Source: Diphasiastrum complanatum
Lineage: Eukaryota; Streptophyta; Lycopodiopsida; Lycopodiales; Lycopodiaceae
DNA length: 64,000 bases
Direction of reading: 5' to 3'
NCBI GenBank assembly: GCA_029204225.1
Contig: CM055110.1
Coordinates: forward strand, 49,098,201-49,162,200
Shown here: positions 1 to 10,377 of the stretch, piece after piece
How the letters are laid out: each line of letters begins with the position of its first letter
How positions within the stretch are numbered: position 1 is the first letter of the stretch
The notes under the pieces: generated by a model
What the model was told of the DNA's origin: nothing
The model's input: only the letters and a program-made list of their open reading frames with translations
Databases searched by the model: none
Position numbers and translations under genes: made by a program

Positions 1-56
1 TGAATTTAAAAGGTTTGCGCATTTTGATAACAGTTTACAACACTATTAATATGAAG

Positions 57-857
57 CATAATTGCAGCAAATCGTGATTCGCTGGGTCTGCGATTCGCGG
101 GTCGCGATTCTGCGAATCGCGATTCGCGACCCAGAATCGCAATTTTTTTTTTTTTTTTTTTTTTTGTGGAAAAATAGCTTATTGCTGAAATTTTTTTAGG
201 GGATCAATGGTCAAACCAGCGTTTTGCTTCTCAGAAGTGCAGTAGATGAGGCACAAACAGATCTTATTTTCAGTAGCTATCCGGTTGTCATTTGCTCTGG
301 TTTTCAGTAAATGTTAATGCTACAGTTTGGACTATCAACTGTATGGATGATGATCACTTTTGCAATTGGTTCACTGGAGATGTGAGTGCAATGTACATAC
401 AGTTGGGGGCATAAATATTGGGCCCTTCTCGGTGCGCATTTGGACCCCATTTTTATCTACAGGGGGGCGGTGGCATTTTTATCTACAGTGTCTATATAGC
501 AGGAAGCTCTAGGGGGTTCGGGGGACAATAGCCCCCCAGGAAACGGGGGGTTCGAGGGGCGGTAGCCCCCCAGTGGGGGGTTTGGGGGGCAACGCCCCAC
601 AACGGCGGGGTCCGGGGGCTGCCGGTAGGTAAGGCCTCTTCATGATTTGGCCTTCCAACTCCCCGAGTGAAAACACACTTTTTGGTGTTTCGCACCCGAA
701 ACAGTCGGCAAACTACACAATCATAATCCCCTCCATCAAAGCTTTCATCTGATACCCATATTGTCTAAAAAAATTTCAAAAAAAAAAAAAAAAATTCGAT
801 TCTACATGATTCTGGGAAAATCCCGAATCGCGATTCGGGAATCGCGCTGCAACTATG
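57..857 (+). mobile_element. Non-autonomous hAT-type DNA transposon, 801 bp
   Basis: The element starts CATAATTGCAGC and ends GCTGCAACTATG, an imperfect terminal inverted repeat. It is flanked by an exact 8-bp direct repeat, ATATGAAG, at 49-56 and 858-865; an 8-bp duplication is the hallmark of the hAT superfamily. Both ends carry dense subterminal AATCGCGATTC-like palindromes (80-140 and 797-850), the usual kind of site for hAT transposase binding. The right 160 bp matches, in reverse complement, the left end of the larger element at 14920-16540, so both belong to one family. Taking the larger element's transposase direction as reference, this copy reads on +. There is no transposase reading frame; the interior holds a GC-rich minisatellite. 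The target duplication is undegraded, so insertion may be fairly recent. Confidence 0.85.
510..628. repeat. GC-rich minisatellite inside the hAT element
   Basis: Three to four imperfect units of about 30 bp follow the pattern GGGGGTTCGGGGG...AGCCCCCCA. Each unit can form a short G/C stem-loop, and the G-runs could form G-quadruplexes. A minus-strand reading frame of 67 codons across it is proline-rich and looks like a by-product of the repeat, not a gene. This block has no counterpart in the related element at 14920-16540. Confidence 0.7.
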
Positions 858-865
858 ATATGAAG

Positions 866-1900
866 CTTCAAGATGATAATACATTTAAGGTTGGTGCTAT
901 CAATGATGCTTGTATGAGATATCTATTTTAAACTTGTGGAATTTGATTGACAATTGAAGGGACTCACCAGTGGTGGTTGTGAAGCTTGCCAATCATTCAC
1001 CTCCTAGACCAAATCGGAGTCAAATAAAATCAATAGAGCAATGGGAAAATGATCAATCACTAAATTAGAGGTTACAACCTAGTGATCACTCCCAAGTCTG
1101 GGAGGTAGGAACTACCATTGTCGATCAATCCATCGAGCCATAGCCATGGTGTCCTATACTACCATAGTAGCCCACTCCGTTGGGGGGGTGGGGGGGGGGT
1201 GTGTCTCTCGCCTATTTAACGATGACCCACAACCTTGATCAGTTCAAGCCCTAACCGATTCAAATTTTGAAAGTGATGTTACTAGTATTCCTTACATAGC
1301 CACGACGAAGATGTCTTGGCTAGGTGTCCCTTAATTGACCTCAAGTTGCCACTCCAATAATGTAGTATAGCCAACTTTAACTAATCCCAAGTGCTAACCA
1401 CCAACTAGAGCCTAACCACATTGTGTTTTCCATTGTCACAATTACATGGGGAAGTAATATATTTCCTTCCCTTAAAAAGGGAAGTTCTTTTTTGAGCTTT
1501 TAACATGTTTTTGAGAATTATCATCTTTTGACCTTAATCAAGAGCTCATGGTTAAGGCGATTTCTCATCTGTCTTTTTTATTTATTTCAGAACTATCCTA
1601 TGATGAAAGACTTCAATTACGTCTTTAGGCAAATTGGTTGTTATTGAGAGTTCCAACTTGTAAGCCACATCATTGTCTCGTTCAATAGATTCTAGCTATC
1701 CACAATAACTTGTAGACAAGTCGTAACGGATATAAGTCCACATTACTTTTTAGTCCTCTAGAATTTGCAAGTAACTATAGTCCGCCCTTTGAAAAACACT
1801 AGGTCTTTTGAGGTTTGCATAATCTGGCCATTTTTCTTGTGTAAGGTGTACCATCCGGATCAAGAAATTTACCACACCACAGAACTGTATGTTTTTCTGG
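866..1900. other. No gene recognised
   Basis: I see no coding homology here. A G-rich run lies at about 1181-1201. The stretch is AT-rich with short frames only and probably represents old transposon debris. Confidence 0.5.
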
Positions 1901-1910
1901 TTGTACACCT

Positions 1911-2155
1911 GATATCGGAATGGAGCGCGGATAGACTACTGCTCAGGATTTTCTTTAACTTGTGCGCGTGGATCCGATATTGGACATGCGATATCGGACT
2001 GGAGCGCGGATGTACGATTGCTCGTGATTCTCTTTAGCTCGTGCGCTTGAATGCGATATTGGTACGGACATGCGATATCGGACTGGAGCGCGAATGTACG
2101 ATTGCTCGGGTTTCTCTTCAGCTAGTGCGCTTGGATCCGATATTGGTACGGATAT
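1911..2155. repeat. Three-copy tandem repeat, about 80 bp period
   Basis: The motif GATATCGGA.TGGAGCGCG recurs at about 1911, 1990 and 2073, each time followed by a related tail (ACTATTGCTCG- or ACGATTGCTCG-like, then a TTCTCTTTAGCT-like segment and GTGCGCTTGGATCCGATATTGG). The units are GC-richer than the flanks. Two short plus-strand frames (90 and 63 codons) cross it and share peptide because of the repetition, so they are not evidence of a gene. Confidence 0.7.
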
Positions 2156-2414
2156 GAAAAATAGAGAGAATATAAGAATTTTCAGAGGGAATATTCTAGA
2201 TTCCCCACTTCGGCGCGGCGGTTATGTCGCCTCCTCTTTGCAAAGATTTCGAAGAGAGTGATCGTTCAAACAAACAGAGATCAATAATGTAAAAAGTATG
2301 AAGCCTCAAAACTTTGAATGGCAGTACTAGACACTGTCTGGTGTGATGTGTAGTATTCCAAACAAACAGATGAGAGATTTCTTGGCACAACTCTCTGACA
2401 AATGGCACTTTTCA

Positions 2415-2690
2415 CAATTAGATATGCAACATCAAGCATTCACCATAAGCAATCACCAAGTGAAGAGTCAGAAGAAGAACACGCAATATCGCTCTATCAC
2501 GCTGAATCATACCGAATTTGAAATGTACAAATAAACCCTGAACCCTGATAGAGAGAGAAAACCTAGAAGTAGATTACTAGACTAGCCTACGACTAGTTAC
2601 AGCTGGTAATAGCTGTCAGTAATAAAGTACATCGTGAACAATAACTAAGAAGGGTAACAATGAAGTTTATCATTGATTTCTAACATACCG
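2415..2690 (-). mobile_element. Truncated copia LTR, copy 1 of 2
   Basis: This stretch is closely similar to 40545-40795 over its whole length: shared landmarks are GATATGCAACATCAAGCATT, ACAAATAAACCCTGAACCC, the TAGAGAGAGAAAACCTA block, and the terminal GAAGTTTATCATTGATTTCTAAC. At the second copy that terminal sequence abuts a polypurine tract and a copia 3' coding end on the minus strand, which identifies the sequence as an LTR in minus orientation. No coding region is attached here, so it is a solo or truncated LTR. Confidence 0.7.
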
Positions 2691-2702
2691 TACTTGAAAC
2701 TG

Positions 2703-2812
2703 TACATTGGATTAGGGCTTGTTGACTTGACCAGCATGCATGTCGCTTGTTGTCATTAGGGATTTGTGCTTGGCATGGAGACTCCCACTTTGCAGGTATA
2801 GAAGGGGAGATG
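2703..2812 (+). mobile_element. Fragment of the gypsy LTR family seen at 6375 and 20181
   Basis: The segment from GGCTTGTTGACTTGACCAG through TGGCATGGAGACTCCCAC to GTATAGAAGGGGAGATG matches the middle part of the LTRs at 6375-6800 and 20181-20600 in the same order. Only about 110 bp remains. Confidence 0.6.
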
Positions 2813-3934
2813 TTACAACCATGTTTGGTATAGGGGATTTGGAACAATTGTTAGAAGATTCCCATGTCAATTCCGGCAAAGATTCCTATGTGAATCTTCT
2901 AACAGATTCTAGCTAATGTAAGCTTGCGAAGAATATTCGAAAGTGGAATCATGGCCACAAGACTATAGAGAGTGTCGACAAATCACCGACAAAGGGCTCC
3001 AGAATCTAAACCTATTGGGAGCGCCAATACTGACGAAGTTGACAAGTAGCAGACCAGCCAATGAGCGAAAACAAAGCTCAGCGCCTTACAACCATACTTT
3101 ACGGAGATGGGAATAAAAGCATGGCCGAGTTAAAAAAAATCTTAAATGTATCGAAATTGTGATGTCAGACACCCATAGAAGGTGAAATGTACTCGCAAGC
3201 CAAAGGCGCGAGAATTAGAGGTAGATTAGCTCTTAGTTGGGCCCAACATGTGAAGGTACCCAAGTAGTTATCAATTTAATTTGGTTTAAAACTTTCTAAA
3301 AGTCAAGTTGCTATGGCACATGGTTTTGGGTGAACCAGAAACCCCAACCCTAGGAATGTCTATATAAGGGCATGTGACACCATTTTTGTGGTTACCTTTT
3401 ACATTTGAAGAGAATAGAGATTGAGAGAGAGAGAGAGAGTATCTCCTCCCCTTCCTATCAATTGCATTTTTGAGGGCCTCCTTTTTTTATTGTATGTGAT
3501 TCTATTATGTGGATGATGAATGCTTGTTTTGTTTTTCTTAATCATGCTATCACAATCACAAATGATCATTAGCACAAGCTTTCATTGATTTTAGTTCCAA
3601 ACTAATCCACAATCAACATACAACCAAAATAGGTGTTAGATCCGCAACCTTTGAGTGATCATTAAGATTCGTAGGTAGGTTTGAAAAGACCAAAAAGAGA
3701 AGAAGCACAAAGATGAACAACACCCAAATCTAGGCTATTCCACGATTAGATTCTAAGCTAAGATTGACAACCTTAGCAAACCTAGATTCTCACTCCTATC
3801 TCTTCGTTTACCCTCTCCCCATTGGATCGAAACCCGATGCTACACACAACTACTCACCCGGTTGGAGATCCAAAACCCCTTGTCCTCTAGATCCACGTCG
3901 TTAGGAAGGCACGAAAAGGGTCCAACAACAATCC
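2813..3934. other. Non-coding, possible LTR promoter region
   Basis: No coding homology is visible. A TATA-like TCTATATAAGGGC at about 3357 is followed 60-80 bp later by a short (GA)n run at 3422-3440. That arrangement is common in LTR promoters, but I could not define LTR boundaries here. Confidence 0.3.
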
Positions 3935-4383
3935 TTGATGTGGATATTCAGCACTCCAGTGTACGAGTTTATTAGTTATGCCTCATCATTTCTAACTAGG
4001 CTATAAATGTAATTAATAAGCTTGTGAGGGCCCAGGCACTCCAATCTGGACATGAGTAGCAATGCATGGTGTTTGACAATTAGATGCATGCAGAGAAGTA
4101 TCAATAGCAATTGACTATGGGTTTAGTAAAGGATTAGGGTTATGGAGGGAATATTCCTAAACTAATGGAGTTTATATACCTATAGAAATTTGCCCTAGTC
4201 TATGTCCCAATTCTGGAATTTAGTTGCAGGAATCCTCTCCTCTTGTATTCAATCTCCATAGCTTGAGGGTGAAGCTGATTGAGGTTCGATCTTCAATTTC
4301 TCTTTGGTTGGGTTAGCTCCACAATTCTCCTTTTGGCGTTTGCAATAGGATCTTAAGGATCTATACTTGGCGATCTTTTATAG
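3935..4383 (+). mobile_element. Probable 5' LTR of a retrotransposon
   Basis: The segment begins near TTGATGTGGATATTCAGCAC and runs to the primer binding site at 4384. It contains a TATA-like region near 4170 and a pyrimidine-rich leader. The start is approximate, because no second LTR copy was found in the window. Confidence 0.45.
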
Positions 4384-4395
4384 TGGTATCAAAGC
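4384..4395 (+). other. Retrotransposon primer binding site
   Basis: TGGTATCAAAGC matches the 3' end complement of initiator methionine tRNA (TGGTATCAGAGC) at 11 of 12 positions. It marks the end of a plus-strand 5' LTR. Confidence 0.65.
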
Positions 4396-5463
4396 TGCCT
4401 GCATTGATCAGAAGGTGGAGATGCTTTTTGCAGCTTTTTGGTAGTAGCTCTTTACTTTTTCTTCATGGTGGTGGAATTGACCTCCAAGTAAGTGTGTTTT
4501 CATAATCTTGATCATTCTTAGCCTAAAAGATCAGTGCTATTGACTTTCTCTATAGTCGTAATTGCAATTTACTTGAAAATTGATAGTTTCTTACGGTTTT
4601 CGGCTAAGTATTCATTGTTTTAGCTTGGAATTCATCGAAGGCATTTTATGTTAATGATTTTCAGAAAAGTACTTACTTGTTTATCAGTCATTATGATAGG
4701 TTCGAATGATTGCATGTGAATTATGCCATTGATATCGAATTTTGACTAAGGTTATGGTCAAAATTGGTCAAATTGTGACGGTTTTGGGTAGAAATGATCA
4801 GTAAGAGTGGATGTTGGCCAAAATCAGAACTTTCAGTAGTTGCGTGAGTGGAGTTGAGGTGATTAGGGTTTGATTTCACTTTCATTTGATGATTTTTTCA
4901 CTTTTTTGATAAAATGAATCATTTTCTTTCATGTTGAAGTTATCCAGTGGCTTTGAGCAGGTTCAGTAGATTGTAGGAACTATATGGGGATTTGAAACGT
5001 CAAAATTTAGTGTATTTTCATTCATGACTTTTTGAGTGTTAATAACATTTTATACAGAACCTGAAGCTTGAGGCCCGAGGGATAGTATACAAGCTGAAAG
5101 GTTGAGTGAATTTCCTTTGATTCAAGTCCTCATACACCTGTTTTGGTGCTTGGAGGCTTAGGCACCGATCAATCGAAGTTTCTATGCTTGGCACCCTTCT
5201 AGATAGCAAGAATTGCTTGTTCTGAGCCCACATGCCATTGTTGGATCTGATTGAAGCTTCTACAAGTCTCTAATGAACCTAAATAGGCTGCTTTTTATGT
5301 CTATTTGATGCCATGTGAAGCTTAGAAGCAATTTTTGAGAATTTTATCTACAAAATGTGTGTCCTACTGGAATTTCCTGCCTTTGCTACTCGCATGTGTG
5401 ACCAGTATGGCATAGCCAACTTTACCTCCCTCTATACTGTGCTTTATAGCACCCAATTTGGTG
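4396..5463. other. Untranslated or decayed retroelement interior
   Basis: This follows the primer binding site but I see no gag or pol similarity. The stretch is AT-rich with only short frames. Confidence 0.4.
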
Positions 5464-5471
5464 CTCTGCTG

Positions 5472-6014
5472 CATAGAACCCACGGTTCTCAGAACCGTGG
5501 GTCCTGGGAACCGTGGTGGGAACCGTACCACGGTTCATGAACCGTGGTATGATTCCTGTAGTTAATTAATTATTTATTTATTTTCCCAATTTCCCCCCAA
5601 AACCCCTCCCAAGTCATTTTTGGTCCTCATTTCATAGATTTCACAGATTTCACAGATTTCACACAGATTTCACAAATGGTCCCTCTGATTTCCAAAATGA
5701 TTTCACAGATTGAACCAGATTTCACAGATTTTGGATCTGATTTCACAAATGATTTCAGATTGAACCAGATTTCACAGATTTTTAACAGATTTCACAAATG
5801 GTCCTCTGATTTCACATATTGAACCAGATTTCACAGATGTCAGATTTTTTTTTGGCATTTTTTGGGCTATTTTTGGGGGTGGGAAACCAAAAAAATTTTT
5901 AATTAATTAATTAATCAATCAACTGTACGGTTCACCACGGTTCCAGGCAAAATTTTTGTGAACCGTACGGTTCTCAGAACCGTGGTGAACTGTTGACGGT
6001 TCATTAATTCTATG
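5472..6014. mobile_element. Short hAT-like element, 543 bp
   Basis: The element begins CATAGAACCCACGGTTC and ends GGTTCATTAATTCTATG, so the outermost CATAG bases are inverted. Flanking octamers are CTCTGCTG (5464-5471) and CTCTGTAG (6015-6022), an 8-bp target duplication with two mismatches. Both subterminal regions carry many GAACCGTGG / CCACGGTTC copies (5479-5550 and 5925-6003), a subterminal repeat cluster typical of hAT elements. The repeat motif differs from the GATTCGCG motif of the elements at 57 and 14920, so this is another family. There is no transposase. Confidence 0.65.
5630..5845. repeat. Degenerate tandem array of a TTTCACAGA unit
   Basis: More than a dozen copies of GATTTCACA(G/A)AT-like words occur, interspersed with GAACCAGATT, inside the short hAT-like element. 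It looks like replication-slippage expansion. Confidence 0.7.
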
Positions 6015-6374
6015 CTCTGTAGCAAAAGTTATGATCGTTAGAATTTTGGCAATTTTTAGTTCAAAAATTGACAAAATTTTGAAATATTCTGATTGCATGT
6101 CGGAAAGTTGAATAGTAGGCTGCACAATAGTTTTGTGAATGGAATTTCATGCTTGGATGCAGTTTACGTAAAATTGAATTAAAAAGTGAATTTTTGGTTC
6201 AGTAAGGAGTTTGATGTAAAGAGTAGATTTTGCCAGAAGTCACTGCATGTCGGATTAATGCATGTTGGATATTTTGGAATCATGACAATCTGAGCTAATA
6301 AGGGGTGAAACTGAGTTATGGTGACGAAAATCGAATTCGCATGTTTTGTCTATATCGAGCAGGATTTGGGATTT

Positions 6375-6800
6375 TGTTAGGGACCCAACCCCTTGTGTCC
6401 CACACCTAACTTGGGGCCTATTGATTTGACTAGTTGACTCATGGACCGCATGCATGCCACTTGTTGTGATTAAGAATATATGCTTGGCATGGAGGCTTCC
6501 ACCTTGGAGGTATACAAGGGAAGGAGATCTCAGTTACCATTAATTCTATCTACCTAGGAGTTGGTGGATGGTAGTGTGCATGTGCATAGCTAGGATGGTG
6601 CTAGCTAGGGGTAGGAGAACCGAAGGTGGTGATGGCGGTATGGGACGTTTTTAGGGCCGGAAGCTGGATCCCGCTTGTTTAGTCATTGGGCTTAGGGCAC
6701 GGAGGGTGGATTTGATCCTACGACGAGGTGGATTGTTAGTGTTTGGTTTCTTTTGTTGATCGACACCTGGCGGTTTTCGGTTAATTTCTTCATAATATCA
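6375..6800 (+). mobile_element. Ty3/gypsy LTR, copy at 6.4 kb
   Basis: The LTR starts TGTTAGGGACCCAACCCC. It is similar across at least 400 bp to 20181-20600: shared blocks include GGGACCCAACNCC, TGGCATGGAGGCTTCC-like, TTCTATCTACCTAGGAG, GGTATGGGAC and the GGTCCTACGGCGGGGTGG-like block. The copy at 20181 directly follows an integrase/chromodomain tail, which fixes the orientation as +. No primer binding site is visible after this copy. It could be the 5' LTR of the broken gypsy element at 9173-11845, but the distance leaves that open. Confidence 0.65.
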
Positions 6801-8950
6801 AAAACTGTGTATAGGTTTGATCGATTCGTCTTGGTGAATTGTAAGTTAAGTTTCAACTCTCCACTTTCTTCCATCACCTATGGATCCTTCCCAACCAAAG
6901 ACAGATGACCACAAGATCAATATGGCTATTATGTACATGTGAGGAAAAGCAAACATTCACAAGGTGGCAACATCTTTGAGGGAAGCCGGAAATCCCCAAG
7001 AACTGGGAGGAATTTTGCAAGGTGCCCTTCTTATCCGTCCTGGATGAGTTTGAATTTTTTCGCTAGTTTGCGACGATTCTCATGGGGAATTGGCCCTTAC
7101 ATGCATACTTACAAGACTTTCAGGAGGTATGTTCTCGTTTTGCCACTAGAATAGACCTTGTTTTAGTCAAGTGGCACTCTAACTTGGGCTTGCCCAAGGA
7201 TTAACAGCTCAAGGCAATGATTCATCGAACGGCGCATTTGAAACGCCCCATTTTAGACGGGCCCATTTCGAAACCTGTTTCTCACGTTCAAAATCTCCAT
7301 AGATGCGTCGCAACATTTTGGAATGTCATGAAATTTTGGTCCTTCCGGAGCAAAACCCCTTTTTTTGGTAGATTTTTTAGGTGTCATTGGTAGAAAAGAG
7401 CATGCTTTGCTACATGTTTAGATCACGCAAAGCATTCACATTGAGTGACCCTTGTATATCCACACTCTATGGTTATGTGCATTGTGACCATTATCCATGC
7501 ACATAGAAGACGCTTTGACAAATCATTAAGTTCTGTTGGAAATTCTTCTACCGAGTTGTACCTTGTTGCACATCATGCAAGGTATTGTGTTCTTTTAACA
7601 CATATGGAACGAGCATTTACTAAAGCAAGCTTATTCTAGATTCCAAAGTGACTTAACTTGACCCTCATGAGATTTGATTTTCTCTCTTGGTAGCACTCCT
7701 TTCTCAACACTCTAGATTTTTAACATGCAAGCTTTGGCCTTGATATCACAGAGAAAGCATGACAAGGAGTCACTAACTTGACATAGATGTGTGGCATACA
7801 AAAGAATTCCCTAGATTTTGAAACCTACTATTGCTCCTAGTTTATTTGTCTCCTAATAGGATTCCATTGGTTGTAAATAAAAATGTTTGGTTTTTTATTT
7901 TTGCTTTGTTCCAATGTTCCAAAATGTCGTCCCGATGCAACTTCGTCTAATTCTAAAGAGGTTTTAAGGTGGCATGGCTCGTGAACGTTTTTTATTGAGA
8001 ACTCTTCACTTTTTTTTTCCTAGAGGTAATAACCTTCAGGGTGAGTCCAAGTTATGAAACAATAGAAACTTTGCCAAAAAAGCTTCTATGTTGTGGAATG
8101 CCCTCGCTAAACCTTAAAACATTACACCATACATTTGTAATATGTTGAAAATTTGGAAACCTATATGACATCGGTTACCAACCCTCCAGATTGCTACATT
8201 CCACAAGCTATGATCATGCCTTCTCCTCCCCATCCTTCTCCTTGTCCTACTTTTAATCCTCCTAAGTTTTCGCCCCCTAGTAATGTTGTCTTTAGAACAT
8301 TTCCATAATAATGAGGTTGCTTCATTTGGATCGTGTTATGTCCCTTGACATGTTTAATACATACAAAACCTTAGAACCTTTTTGGGTTGTTGTATATAGC
8401 CATGTCTTTTCGAGATTTTGTTATATCTAGTTCTTACTTTTTTCAACTTAAACTCTTTAAGCTGCTTTTTAAAATTTAAAGCTAATGTTAAATCTAAATT
8501 TTATACCTCTAATAATGATCTACTTAGGGATTTGTCGGCAACCGTTTCCTACTGTTCCAGCGCTGATCTACACATCTTTTCAGAGTTGTTTCAACGATTT
8601 CTAGCAGGGAAAATTGGGCATACTTTGTTCTTACAGCTCCAGCACATTTTTTCAGAAGGATTTTCGCTCATAACTTTCCGGAACCTTCTCAGATCCTGAT
8701 CAGATTTTGGGAGCATGTTTCTAGTATTTGCCTTTGTTTCACTAAAAAGTCGGTTTCCAAGCAAAAAACAGGTCAGATTTTTGGATTGGACATAACTTCT
8801 CTGATTTATCTCCGATTTCTGTTGTTAAAGTTTCAGATTGGGCCTAGTAGGAGGGTGACCTACTGCTAATTGACCGTTCGTGAAAAGCTTTTGCCGTTTG
8901 GAAGAAATTTGACGTCAAACAGCCCGCTTTTTTCCTGTTTTTTTTTTACT
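6801..8950. other. Decayed sequence, possible gag debris
   Basis: There is no intact gene. Just after 6880 a broken frame reads like a capsid (gag) protein with many stops, but the match is weak. The remainder (7200-8950) shows only short frames. It may be interior sequence of the gypsy element whose gag begins at 9173. Confidence 0.3.
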
Positions 8951-9172
8951 TTCAAGCCGATTTGGTGCCCAAAATAAGTTCTTTACCGACTTTTGTACTA
9001 GCGTAGGACGCAAGGGAAGTACTACATGTCCTTGGTTTTGTTACTTTCCAGTTGCCTTTTGTCTCTTTCAGTTCTAAATTGTCAATAGGCTGAACATTTC
9101 CTTTTCCTGACTGTGTTTCAGTAAGTGCAATTTCTAGCTTGATTCCGTGCTGTCTCTGCTTTTGTTTCATAA

Positions 9173-10357
9173 TGGAAGATGATAGAGTTGATATTCTGCT
9201 CAGTCCACCCGTTGCTCTTCCATCACCACCACCCAGCCCTGTGCTTAGTCCTGCCATAATCCGCCTACAGTGGCTGCCCGTTCGCCTGCTGGTACTTCCC
9301 CTTCTGTGCAAGCTCGCATGGATAGTGTGGAAAAGACCGTCGCAGAGATGCGAGCGATGATGGTAGCTGGTGGTTATGCGTCTTCCTCGCAATATGCTCC
9401 ACCTTATCCGTCTTCTGCTGTTCGTCCTATGTTACCTCCACTCTATCCAGAAGACAAAGATATTAAACCTACCCGTTTCGCTGGAAACACTCCCCAACGC
9501 AATACTGATATCGTAGATCAGTGGTTGCATAAGTGAGAAGAGTATTTTGATTTGAAACTGTCCCCAACTGATGAGGGTTGGCGGGTCCGCAAAGCTGCTT
9601 ACCATTTCACTGATTTTGCTGACAGGTGGTGGCGCAAGTTGTTGAAGTCTAATCAGGCTCCATCCACCTAGCTTGAGTTTAAGCGAGCTTTCAGAGCTCA
9701 GTTTATTCCTCCACATGAGCATGTGCGTGCGACGGATGCTTGGCTTTTGCATCGTCAGAGGCAGTACATGGTGCAGGAATATGCTGATAGGTATCGTGAC
9801 TTATCAAGATTCCGGAAGAGATTCCCGAGTGGCTGGTAGTCCACAAGTTCATATTTGGCCTTCGTGAAGAGTTGAGGCCTTCAGTGCTTAATGAAGGGTG
9901 CAAGACCTTAGAAGAGGCAGTTGCTACAGCTCTCAACTTTGAAGGTAATGTGCGCACCAAGGCTGAATCTGGAGCGCCAAGCTGGCCTCAGAAGAAGGGT
10001 TCGCGAAAGTCTAGCCAAGCTGGTCAGCAAGGCTTTTCGTAGAAGGATCCTATCCAGATGCAGCAGACTTTGAAGCGCAAGGCGGGATCTCCTATGGCTC
10101 GTCGTGCTTACGACAAGTCTCCCCTCAGTCCTGAGCAAAAGGAAAAGGCCAAGAAAGACGGATTATGCTTTTTCTGTCTTGGCAAGCATCTTCTCAAAGA
10201 TTGTCCTCGACGTACGGGCAAGAAGCTCCATACTATGCAACGTCAAGATGAGGGCAAGGATGAGGAAATTTTGGATGACTTGTTGGTAAGTGATGATGAG
10301 GACACTCGTCGTGTCATGACTATTTCGGTGCGGAAGCTTGTTCCAGTATGCAAATAA
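9173..10357 (+). pseudogene. Ty3/gypsy gag remnant with zinc knuckle
   Basis: From the ATG at 9173 the frame gives a proline-rich N-terminus, then shifts near 9265 into a frame encoding a helical segment (MDSVEKTVAEMRAMM). A capsid core follows (FADRWWRKLLKS near 9610, a Trp-Trp motif usual in plant retrotransposon gag), with in-frame stops at about 9535, 9670 and 9836. The last part (10058-10357) contains one CCHC zinc knuckle, C-F-F-C-x4-H-x4-C, near 10166-10207, the nucleocapsid RNA-binding motif. Frameshifts and at least three stops make it non-functional. It sits directly upstream of the reverse transcriptase remnant in the same orientation. Confidence 0.75.
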
Positions 10358-10377
10358 AGAGAATGGAGATTTAGTAT

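Noticed and set aside
492-695. Proline-rich 67-codon frame
   Set aside because: It is the translation of the GC-rich minisatellite within the hAT element.
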